A program made the translations under genes and the position numbers. Source: Glycine soja (taxonomy: Eukaryota; Streptophyta; Magnoliopsida; Fabales; Fabaceae). From it: a stretch of 64,000 nt of DNA. Under the pieces are notes generated by a model. It was not told where the DNA came from. It made no database searches and saw only the letters and a program-made list of their open reading frames with translations. The stretch lies in contig NC_041005.1 of assembly GCF_004193775.1 (NCBI RefSeq), forward strand, positions 2,978,501 to 3,042,500, written 5' to 3'. Below, one piece after another: positions 1 through 11,668 of the stretch (positions within the stretch are counted from its first letter, which is position 1; the number at the start of each line of letters is the position of its first letter).

Positions 1-3000
1 GAACCTTCGAATTAAGTGTATTTACATATTGCATTATTCATAATGGTTGATCATCCTATTTGAAATTGATAATGGTGATAAATGCTATTAAACCCTTATG
101 AGATGAATTTGTGATTCTCTAATGAAGCTTGTGTTCGTAAGCTATGGTAGTGTTTGTTTTTTTTTTTTTTTGCTTGGTTTGCGGTTATGCATGTGGAAGT
201 TAAATTATACTTTGTGTTTTTAAGCTACGGTAGTGCATTCTTTTGTGTATAGTTGTGACCTTATATGGGTTATGTATATGGTAGCAACTTCATGTACATG
301 ATACGAGGTTAATGGCAATTCTTAGTAAAACTTTAGCAGAATAATTTTGTTTTTGTAATGCTGCATATATGGTGGTTTTATAAAATTTGCATAAGTGACA
401 ATGCATCTAATACATAAGAGGTCATATGAAGCTCTGGTAGCTATGGTAGTTAGTTGTACCAATTGTTACAATTTAGTTGCATTAGCATGTATCAATCAAT
501 TAAGATGTATAAATTAGATGATAATTAATCATGTTCTATGGTTGTTCATTTTCTTCCATATATGGTATAGTACTTAAAAGATACATCTGCTTTAAGCAAA
601 TTTATGGTTCTTAAAATAGAAAAAATGAGCATTTTTTTACGCATTCACACACTCATTTTCTTTTATCATCATCTTTGAATTAATCCATAAAATAAGTATT
701 ATTAGTATTATAGTATTTTACTTTTTGCTACAAATAGTTATACTAGTCATTTACTTTTAATTGGCATGAAGCTTTATGAATGGTCCAAAGAAAATGAAAA
801 GATTAGTGTTCTAGTATTAGTGTACAAACAATTTTTTCATACAATTTTATGCTAAGCTTATTGAGATGTTAGTTTTTATATGTTTATTTATGCTTCACAA
901 TTTAATAATAGTAACTTTTATATTACAAATGGAGTTTAGAAATGATGAATGAAAATCAAAAGAACTGAAATGAAATGATTAAGACAATGATGAAGATTAA
1001 CAAAAAATCAGAATAAATGTTCAAAACAACTAATATTAAGGATCAGGTTAAAAATTTCAAGACTATTATCAAATAAACATGACATAATATAACACATTAA
1101 TATTACTTATATTAGTTTACTTTAAATGTAGGCTTATGGTGAATCGGGTAGGACCTTTGCTGTAAGATGAAAGGATCAACTAGAACATACTTGACATCTA
1201 TTAGACTATAAGGACAACATGCACTTTGTTACATACAATCAAGATATGGTGAACCTAACTATACTAGTTGAATAGACAAAACTTAGAGATTTCTACAGAC
1301 TCAGGAAATCATTAAGTGACCATGATCCAGTTTGGATAAAGTGTTTTATTCTTGACTATCTTTAAAAACAGCTCTCAACCAAAAGCTCATCTTAAATGAC
1401 TCTTTGTATCACAAAATTCATAACTTAGTCACTTTTAAAGTATGCCGAATGAGTATAAATTTACTTGCAACAGTTTGGTGAATAACTCAACACTGTATAT
1501 AATAAGTACAAAAGCACCTTTGTTTGTCAAATTTTAAAACCATCAAGTTATTGTTGTTTTTACATATAATCAATACAAAAGAATACATGGTACTATACAT
1601 ATCTAAGACAAACTTAATGTTAATTTCAGAACGTGTCAAGTACTATGTACTCATTTATGAATGAAAGATGCATAATTCACTCATTTAAATTTGGAGGAGA
1701 CTACGAAATGCAGGATTGTTTATAATCACAAAGTTTACAAAAATTAGCTATGAAAAGAGAATTTTTATACAATCATAAAATTTGGAAGCTAGAACTCAAT
1801 TTTCTCATATCCAACATCTAACTTTGTTTTATTTTAGATTTGTTTGTAATTTAAATACATTATACTATACTAATATCTGCAAATTTACATTATACATTAA
1901 TGTTAATACTTTTAACATTATTAGTTTAAACTTCTATTAATAACCAATATTAAAAACTTATCTTCTATTATTGCACAATATATTAATTATCATAGTCTTA
2001 TTATGCTTAATGGTCCAGACTTGGCCGAGTTTGATAATCTTGGCTTTTAAGTCAATAAATTATTAAAGCTTAAAATCTTCCATATGGAAAGCTGCCAATC
2101 GAATGGACTAGGAATGGGGGAGGATAAGGCCGGACAACGATTATCAAACTCGTATCAATCTTCAAGCGTCCTCATCTCATGTGCGTAATGCTTAGAAAAA
2201 GAAAGCGAAAGGAAATATAGTATATATATATTTTTAAAAAAGTTGTGAAAAAGAATCAAGGTTGAGAGTATTACGAACGTATGTTTTGATACATTTTTTA
2301 AACACATTTTTATATTATCGACTAAAATTTATTAAATATTCATAAAACAATGTGATGTGAGTCTGAAACATTGTTTATCATTTAAAAATACTAATACATC
2401 TTGATCAATACTAAACAACACATTTTTTTATCCGTATACACAACACATTTAAAAGAATATATGTGAGAATGAAAAAAAATTGTAGTTTTTGAAATTCTGT
2501 GGATTGAATATTTCAAGCTAGTTTTCAATTCAATAAAAAATATTTATGTTAATTTATTTTCTATTATCCTTTCCATTATAATAAATTAATTAATAATACA
2601 TTAATTTGATTGAAACTAAGTTGAAATTCTTTAAGTCTAATCTTAAATTTAAGTTTTTTAAACCGAGAAAAAGGAATTAGAAGGAAATACTCAAACAAAG
2701 GTGACGATGAGTTGGCAAACTTTATAACAATAACATAGTAAAAAAAATAATTAAAATGAACATTATTTTACAATATAATTAAATAAAGCTCTTCAAAACG
2801 GATTTATTTTCGGTATAAATAAGAGAATAAAATCATCGGATGAAAATTAGATTACTCAAATATTTTTTTTTTATTGAAGATTACTCAAATCATAAACTAT
2901 ATTTCAAATCTAATTTTTTTATAAGCAAGTTTTTGAATGAGTTGTTAAATCTTCATTTACCTATTTTAATTTGCTGATTGCATCATCATCATGGAAGGCC

Positions 3001-3420
3001 TGATTATCAGTCTCATTGTGGTAACCAATCATGTTGAGGAGAACTAATTAATGATTAAGTAAAATTACAAATTTGATTTCTATTTCTATCAAATTTTGAT
3101 TTTGATTCTTTTTTAAACTTATTTTCGATTCGTGTCTAATCTGGTAAGTTCGATCAACGGTCTACGTTGTCTGAACTTTAGAATCGAATTTACGGATTAG
3201 ATATAAAAGAGAGATTAGATTCGTAAATAAATAAATTAATCTAAATTCGTAAATAAATTAATTTATAATTTTGCCTAATAATTAATTAATGACATTAATA
3301 ATATTTCTCGTGAAGGATTTTGACTTTTTTGGGGGTGAATCCCAAATTCCCGTATCCCGTCGCCACGAGTTGTGGACAACACAATATAAAAACTAAAAAG
3401 TGGGTACACCAATAGAAATG
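1..3420. other. AT-rich intergenic region
   Basis: No open frame here looks like a gene. The DNA is very AT-rich, with short homopolymers, and words such as AGCTATGGTAGTG recur near the left edge (around 150, 220 and 440). The last few hundred bases before 3420 are presumably the promoter of the gene that follows. No transposon end could be defined. Confidence 0.6.
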
Positions 3421-3745
3421 CCCTTTTGTGTTGCGATCTTCGAAGAAGCGTGAGAGCTCAAACACACAACAACACCACCTGCCTCTGGCTGAGACAACCT
3501 TAACTCCGGTCGCTCTCCGGTTCTTTCCAAGTTCCATCCACGGGTTTTGTGTTTTCCGCACGAGTGACGGAAACAAAGAGAAAGCTCAAATTGCACGTGC
3601 CTATCTCTCTTCTCAAGTAAACTTTCTCCATTTCTTCTTCGATCTTGTGCAAATTTTGGAGTTTTGTTTCCCCTTGTTGGTTCTCTGGAAATTAAGTGTT
3701 CGGAGCTCTGTGGTTTTTGTTGTGGCTGGATTAAGAAGAAGAAGA

Positions 3746-6700
3746 ATGTGGGGATTTGGTGGTAGATATTACTGGGGAAGAAAAGTGGCTTGTGAGAGAG
3801 CTGATGGGATAGTTGTGGTGTTCGCGTGGATGTCAAGCGAGGAGAAGCACTTAATGAAATACGTGGAGCTCTATTCCTCTATCGGATGGAATTCACTCGT
3901 TTGCCATTCTCAATTTCTCAATATGTGAGTTCTATACTTAATTCGCTATTGGGTGCCCCTCAATTATTTTTTGTTCTATTTATCATCTTTGTAGCAAAAA
4001 TATTAATAGGTGGTCACAAAGTTGTATCAGTCGACCGGATTTGATTCCTAAACTGTGCGGTGATAGCTTGTCAATCGACATTTGCTATCCATGTGTATAT
4101 ATTTTATCACAATTTCAACCCTTGATTTTCCAATTAAGGATTATCACTCCACACTGTATCCTCTGAAGTGTACTTTAGAGATGTCCAATCGAAGATAAGG
4201 TTTTATCTTATGGTGATTCCTTGTAATCAACTCACTTATCTCAAGGGTAAGTAGTTTTGAATATGAATTCCTCACCTTGAATGTTGGGGCCACTAGCCTA
4301 TTAAATTTTGGGAGACTTGCACACCACGCAGATAAGTTCTGATCATAGTGTGAAGTCTCACACATCTCAGGCTGTTTTTGTTCGTGATCAATTGAGCTCA
4401 TGAGTTCGAGATTGGGTCGTGGTTTGTGATAATGGACAGCTACAACACCCTCCCCCTCCCCACACACACATCCCCTAAATTTTTTACCTACTCAGTAAGA
4501 AAACCCATGATGAGTGACTAATGAACCTCTGCCAGCATGCATACTGAAGTCTTACTGTCTTGGCCATACATGGGATCAATGACTAAAGACAAATAACAGC
4601 AAGAGGATACATATTGCGAAGGGTGTCGCAGAGGTAAAAACAACTCCAAAGCTAAATATAAAACATGAGTTACTACTACTAAAACCATATTATCCAGAGT
4701 GCTAAGTGGACATTTCAAACCAAATGATCTCAAAGCAGAAAAGAGAAATGTGAGATTCCAGACTAAGCATTACTTGTATGAACTACTAGTACCTGGCCTT
4801 ACAGTTTACATGTATAATTGGATATTGAAGCCTGATTTCAGTTTATACTTTCCAAAAAGTTGAGGTGGGGGGAGGGGGTTCCCTCCATTGAGTCCATCCA
4901 GTGTACAACTTTTCAGTTACTGATGGAACTGTCACATATTAGCTTCAAGAAGTGTAATGAGTAGGAGTAGTGCCTTTGTCTTTTAGGACTCTAAAATAGA
5001 CAGCAATACCTGGTGTTTGCTGGTTGGCCTGAAGCATGAAATGTCACAATAATCTTACTCGTGTATATGAATGCTGTCTCTAGAAGCTAAGCTTGCCTTG
5101 AATTGATCAGTATGGTTATCATGACCAACAAGTTAGGTGAATCAAATTTTTTCTTCTACAAATTGAATTTTAATTTAAGCTTTATAAATTGAAGCCTTTT
5201 GGATGGAAGGGGTTCTTATTCCAATTGTTGAAACTTGAAAGTTTGAGTGAGCTAACTATTATTATAACCTCAGCATTTAATGGATGAATCACAGAAGGTC
5301 AAAGTTGTAGCTGTTTATTTGCATTTTAGTTGTCTTTCTTTTTTACTGGGTGTGTGAACACTTTGTTTAAAATTTTTGCTGGTACTATTTAGAAATTAGA
5401 ATGGTGATGGCATAAGCTTGAGTAGTTAATCTTCAAATCTCTTCTTTAAGGGGTTTACTGGGTGCATGATGAACTAATGCTAAATATGCTAAATTATTTT
5501 AATTGAAGTCTTTGTTTGGTTGTTAGGTAAAATGATATGCAGGTGCTTTGGGATTTTATTTATTTTCCATGAGAAATGAGGCCATTGATACTTTGATTCT
5601 TTGCACATATCAATGTATATTAGATAATGATTACAACATTGCTATTATTTGCAGGTTCTTCCCAGACAAAGCCACAATTCTTGCTGTTGATATTCTTAAC
5701 GAACTTGTTGAGGTAAATTTTACTGTAATCTCAATTTTGTAGGTCAGTCAGCATGACTTTAAGTTAGTTGAAAACCTCCTTTAACTTCTTAATTAATTCT
5801 GAGGTGGTCTACATTTCTATGATCTTGATTAAGATTTGCTACAAAATGAGTGTGGATGAGATAAAAAGCATTATTGTAACACCTGTTGTTCTTTTATATC
5901 CCATTGTCTAGAACCTGTGTAAAGCAGCTTGAAGTGAAGTAAACTTATTATATTTTAAACTACTGTTGAATTTGTCAAAAGTTGATCCTTAGGCTCAAGC
6001 TTACAAATACCACCTTTTATTCATTATACAGGTGCTGAAAATCAGGCCTTGCCCCATTGTTTTTGCATCCTTTTCAGGCGGTGCAAAAGCTTGTATGCAG
6101 AAGGTTCTTCAGGTATTCTATTCTAGACTGATTTTTATGTTTTGACCATCATGCTATACAGTCTTTTAGTTCTAATGTCTGATGACTCTGTTTTCCTTTC
6201 ATCCAGATAATTAGTGGCAGCTCTGAAGCTCATAATATGGTATGTTTCCTGCCATTAGCAGTTCAGAAGATGGCTGAGATACATAATTGTATAATTGATA
6301 AACTCATCATTGTCTTAAATTTTCTTAAATCATTTTAATGTGTGAATGAGGCATACAGTGTTGAATCCATACCCTGCATTCTGTTTCTGTGTTCCATGAT
6401 GTAATTGATCATATATTCCCTTTTACCCAGTGTTTTGGTCAAGTCAAGTTCTTGTTACATGGACTTATGTTCGTTGGACAGTATTTTTCATCCTTGTAAC
6501 TCCTGTTCTCACACAGAAAAAAAAAATCAGTTCACTAATAGTTTTATCTTTTATTTTCTTTACCACTTCTAAACTATTTTCATGGCACAGGATGACTACC
6601 AGCTAGTTAGAGACTGTATTTCTGGCTATATTTATGATTCCAGCCCAGTTGATTTTACCAGTGATTTGGGTGTTCGATTTCTTCTACAACCAAGTGTTTT

Positions 6701-8100
6701 AAAAGTGTCCCATCCACCAAGATTTGCTTCATGGGTTGCAAATGGCATAGCCTCTGGTCTTGATTCTCTTTTCCTCAGTAGATTTGAATCACAGCGTGCA
6801 GAGTATTGGCAGACACTTTACTCTACCATTGTAAGTAGCTAAGAATCAATCAACAAATTAACTCTTTTTCCTTTCTCAGGTCTCTTGAATTATCTTATCA
6901 AAAATTATTTTGCAGAATATGCAGGTCCCGTATCTCATTTTATGTTCAGAAAATGATGATCTTGCTCCTTTTCAAGTTATTTCAAATTTTTTCCAAAGAC
7001 TAAAAGACCTTGGTGGAGATGTCAAGTTGTTAAAATGGAGTGCTTCTCCTCATGTAGGTCAGTATCTTGACTTTTTTTTACATAATGGCACATGAATGAG
7101 TTGGTAAGATTATAATTGACAAACATATACTGTTGGACTCAAGAAATAAACACGTGGAATTATGAAATAGAAATAATTTTTTCAGGCCAAATTTGAGTAC
7201 AAACATGAACAAACATAGGGTTTCTCGCTAACAAGGAGTTTCCTCCTTCAAACCACTAGAAATAACAGTCTCATGCCTTAATTGCCTTGAGTATATCACT
7301 GTATCTGTCTGATGGGAATCCATAATAACTGTCACGAGCAGTCATGTATTAGTAGATAGTAGTGTAATAATAACTATTATGTGGGTGTTTATGGGTAGAA
7401 GTTAGGAGCAGTACTGTATTATTATAATATGTGATAGAAAACAAGTTATCCTGCAATAGATCTTTTTTATTAGAATTAGATGATCGATTTGGAAATAAAA
7501 TAATATTTATGTGAAATTGAAATGATTTTTGTAACCAAATCATTTTCAGTGCAATGCCAGTTGCAATGTAATATTTAAAGTATGTAGATCAGGGATGAAT
7601 GTATTGAATTTGTCACAGGTCATTTTTGGCATCATCCAATTGATTACAAGGCTGCTATCACTGAGATCCTTGGCAAGGCTGTTGCAATTTATCATTCCAA
7701 AAATAGTCGAATTGAAGATGAGAAACTGGGTATGGAAGGAACAAAAGATGAGATCACAGATCCGTTCTCTGGATTGAGGAAAGCGACAATGTCCTCAACT
7801 AGTTTTCAGGGTTTTGCTCTTGCTCCAAGTGATAATTTGTCTTCTAGTTCAACGGAGTATTACGTGGGTAAGGGTGTTGGCACCATAGCAGATGAACGCA
7901 AAGGAGGGTTTATTCATCTCCCGAGCCGTCCGAGCATCAATGCAAATGGGGTTCTTGGCCAAATATTGTTTGATGTTTGTGTACCCAAGAATGTTGAGGA
8001 TTGGGATATCAGGTCAAATTCCAAGAATGCACCATTAGCAGGTACAAGGAAGCATGTTCCATTTAATCCTATAAAATGCATTCGGCGTTCAAGGTTGTAA
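3746..8100 (+). CDS. DUF829 / TMEM53-like alpha/beta-hydrolase family protein
   Basis: Seven exons are read as 3746-3924, 5655-5712, 6032-6112, 6207-6239, 6591-6830, 6916-7057 and 7619-8100. All have GT-AG borders and consistent phase, giving 404 residues. The first ATG in the open frame is at 3746 (protein starts MWGFGGRYYWGRK); the frame is open upstream but has no ATG. The product has the DUF829 layout: strand VVVFAWMSSEEKHLMKY near the N terminus, a nucleophile-elbow-like FASFSGG in exon 3, an acidic loop CSENDDLAPF in exon 6, and a His-rich segment (PHVGHFWHHP) across the exon 6/7 junction that could supply the catalytic His. The C-terminal ~120 residues are low-complexity and end in basic RRSRL. 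Related animal proteins are nuclear-envelope TMEM53; the plant substrate is not known to me. Intron 1 is 1.73 kb. The reading is secure, the biochemical role is not. Confidence 0.9.
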
Positions 8101-10651
8101 GATTGTTGACTGACAAAAGCCTCAGGAAAATTATGCTTGGAAGGTTGGTGTTTTCTTCAAGGTTCAAAATTTTTAAGGAGATCCAATGGGCACGAGAGAT
8201 GTGTAGTAGTATTATTACCTTAAGTAAGAGGCAAACGGACTAATAACTTACCACCTTAGCTGTTCTTTTAGCACTTTGGACTTAGTAATGTGATTGAGAA
8301 GCTTGCCTTTTTCTTAATGTAAATTGTACATATACTTCAATGGAGAAAAGAAAAATGTTTTAACTAAGATCACTATGACAAGAATATAGGTGGAATTATA
8401 ATTGTAGCCCCACCCAAATTCTGTTCGTAAAGAAAGTAATCCTAATCACTGCTTCTGAGCTCAATATCAACCTCGGTGTTCAGAATCAAGGGTTGTTTGA
8501 CGTGTTGAATAAATGGAATGCTCCTCGATCTTGTTCAGCAGTTAGTACAACTTATCAATAGCACATGTGAATAGTACTGTTCGTTATATATTTTTCGTAT
8601 CTCTTCTATAACAATGCAACCGACTCAGCTACTAGTACTTGAGAATATATAATGAGAGTATTCTAATTTAGTTTGCTTTTTAAACCTGACTTTTCAAGAT
8701 AAATTCCTTCCTTTTGCGATTAGGACTAATTGGACACCCATATTAAGTTACATAATAAGTAGCTTTCTCAGTGGTCATGACATTAGTTGAAACAAATAAT
8801 CATTTACGGAACAAATGTTTAAACTGAATTCTTTTGCTTAATAATTGTGATCAGTAATATACTTTATTGTTAAAGTTATTAATACAGTACTTATTTAAAT
8901 AGTAACATTTAAGTTAAGTGACAAAATGATAGTACATATGTTAGAGGTCAAACACTTACACGAAATATTGACTAAGGTATAGGCGAGGATTGTTGATGGA
9001 TTGTAGGAGGGAGTGGTTCCTAATTTGAATTTTTTTACTAACATTTTAACAAAAATTAACAACTAAGTTGATGATTTTTTTATAAGGATTGGTACCCATG
9101 TTTAGCTCTATCATATATCTTTAGGGTGAATAATTCATATTTTTATATTCTATTTTAATTTAAAAATAAACAATAAAACAAGACTAAATCTACATTTTTA
9201 TACTCTACTTTAATTTAAAAATTTTATTTTAATTCACTTTCATTCCATTTCATTTCACTCTTCCAAATTATTCTTTAGTATCAATGACTAAGATAGCTCA
9301 TGAATCCTTTTCTTAAGAATTATACAACGGATTATTATAAAGAAATGTGACATAATGGGACTTAATCAATGGCCTCGTCTATAACAAGGACACTAATTAG
9401 GCATTTACTGAAAAATACTTGTTGATTCTTCTTTTTTGTCATAGTCACTCACATAACTTGCCCACATCACACATTTCACCTTTAAGATTCGGCAAAAACT
9501 AAAAGTTGAATTGTACTTCAGAGACTAGAATGATAGAATGATAGTAATAATTAAAAATCTTTCTTTCCCCTTGATTCTAGGCCCATTAAAGGATCAGTAG
9601 CACCCAAATTGTTGGACCAACACTTTCTATCATTGGCTATCGAAGAACTTAATTATTAATGACGGGCTTTAAAGCGTGATTTTTGTAGCTACATGTTTAA
9701 TGACGTCCTTTTTAGTTATATACCTACATTTTTTTAATTTTTCCCCTAAATTAATCTTAACTTTGTTTCTCTCTTATAATTCTCTCTATTCGTTTTTTCT
9801 TCACAAAACAAAATCCCAAACTAATTTTAAAAATAAGAATATCATCATACCCATCACTCTCGAGAGAGGGAACACGCATAAAAAACTGAAACACCTTCCT
9901 TGGCTGACCTAAATATTTTTAGGTAGTTTTATTCTAAAATGTATACAAAGGTTTGAAATATATGATTTGACCTACTAGGATGGAGCCTTGTTCTGTGCGA
10001 GAGACGGAAGAAGAATTGACGAGAAAGGGAACCATAGAAAAGTTGTAATGTACTATAATTTAGGATAAATTTATTTGTTGAAATAAATATTTATTTTAAT
10101 AAAATAAGTAACTTTTTTTTTATGTTTGTCTAAACTATTTTTGTTTAATTTTTTTTACTTATTTTAAGAAGCAAAACTAATTGCTTTTTAAAAAAGTACT
10201 TATATATAAAACATTTATTTTATTTTTTTTAAACTTAAACAACCTCACCCATAAATCTATTCCATCAAGAAAGAGCCAAATTGTCCAATAATCCTTTTTT
10301 AATTGGAACCCTACTGGGCAAAATGCAACCCCCATGCTCAATAATCCTAATCTAATACGAAACAAATCACACCATAAAAACTATTACTTGTTTAATTGGA
10401 AAACTACCATATTCACATGAAACAATACTTTTTTTTTAAAAAACGAGGTATCATCAAAACCTCCTTCCTATTCAAAATGGTTTTTGACCCTCGTCTTGTT
10501 TCTTGGGGCAACAGTTGCTTAGTGACAGTTTAGGAATTCAATCTTCTCGGTTTGTTTTACGGTAGTTTTTTCCTGGACCTTCGGCTCCGTCCAATTGAAA
10601 AAAAAAATAGTTTTTTTTTTTTACAAAAAAAAGAAGGAAGCGTTGGGACCT
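8101..10651. other. 3' UTR and intergenic region
   Basis: The first few hundred bases are probably the 3' UTR of the DUF829 gene. The rest is AT-rich DNA without a credible coding frame. The segment at about 10090-10250 resembles an AT-rich repeat near 23.32-23.44 kb and is listed separately. Confidence 0.5.
10090..10250. repeat. AT-rich dispersed repeat, possible MITE remnant (copy 1)
   Basis: It shares an ordered series of words (ACTTATTTTAAGAAG, TTTTTAAAAAAGTACTTAT, CATTTATTTTATTTT, TAAACTTAAACAA) with a segment at about 23320-23440. The resemblance runs over about 100 bases, too long and ordered for simple low complexity. Ends and target-site duplications were not found. Confidence 0.4.
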
Positions 10652-10660
10652 TACTTCGAT

Positions 10661-10973
10661 GGTTGTTGCTAGGTTCACCCAGAATTATTGCTAGTGCACC
10701 CAACATTTTATAAAAATACTAAAACTGTACTTTTTTTGCATTTGTGATGGGTGTGTGTGAGGGTGGTTCGTAAATCGTATGGATCAAGTTGATCCGTAAG
10801 ATTGATACGGATCAAGTTGATCCGTAAGACTTATATGGATTAACTTGATTTGTATTGTTTTGTAAAAGAGTTACGGATCAACTTAAATGGTTTACGAATC
10901 AAGAATATTTTTGTCATTTCACCTTAAGTGCGGGGTGTACCAGCAATAATGTTGGGTGTACCTAACAACACCC
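10661..10973. mobile_element. 313-bp Mutator-like MITE with terminal inverted repeats
   Basis: The two ends are inverted repeats of roughly 40 bases: the left end reads GTTGCTAGGTTCACCCAGAA and the reverse complement of the right end reads GTTGTTAGGTACACCCAACA, followed in both by ATTATTGCT. A perfect 9-bp direct repeat TACTTCGAT flanks the element (10652-10660 and 10974-10982). Nine-base target duplications are typical of Mutator-like elements. The interior carries two direct units of about 28 bp around the near-palindrome ACGGATCAAGTTGATCCGT, and two decayed versions. It codes for no transposase, so it would be non-autonomous. Confidence 0.85.
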
Positions 10974-10982
10974 TACTTCGAT

Positions 10983-11668
10983 TCAACACCGCAAAATACA
11001 AAACCCACAAATTCTTCCTATGTGATGTAGTAATAAATTAATCAAAGTTAAAAAATATAAATTTAGTTTTTAAATATGTAAAAAATATAAAAAATTAGTT
11101 ATATTGTTAAATTTGTAAGATTATTTTATTATTAAATTATAATATTTAAGAATCAATTTAACATTAAATTATAAAATTTAGAGAAGAATTATCCTAAAAT
11201 AATTAATAGTGATCGATAACAAAAATGGATGGAAATTTTGTTTAAGAAACAAAATCTTACACAAAGATAAAGTCAATTATTCAGACATTTTTGGAAAGGA
11301 TTAATTCTCAAAAATAAATGTACATTTTTGTAATGGCGTTTTATGACTTTCCTTTTATAATGCCATTTATTTAATAATTATTAGATGAAAATAATTTATT
11401 CGGCTAAATCTTAATAATTTGTTTACCTTATAATAATAAAAGAAGTAGTGTAGCATTTTAATTTTTAGCGGCAAGAATGAGGGAAAACCTAGTGCGGAAA
11501 TGACGCAAGACATTGGGAAGTGGGAATGCAACGGTCGATTGAGGAGACACGACACTGCTGCAATTGCAATGCCATTTTCTGTACGAATTTATAAGATCCA
11601 AACAATACATTAACATAACATAACATTATTCTGGGCGTTGCCATTGTTCTCTTTTCCAGAAAGAAAAA
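10983..11668. other. Upstream region of the B3 gene
   Basis: AT-rich promoter region and 5' leader of the B3-domain gene. No clear TATA box could be tied to a start site. The bases just before the ATG at 11669 are purine-rich (AGAAAAA), which suits a plant start. Confidence 0.4.

Noticed and set aside
3428..3745. Upstream extension of the DUF829 frame
   Set aside because: The extension opens at GTG and contains no ATG before 3746; it is best read as 5' leader.
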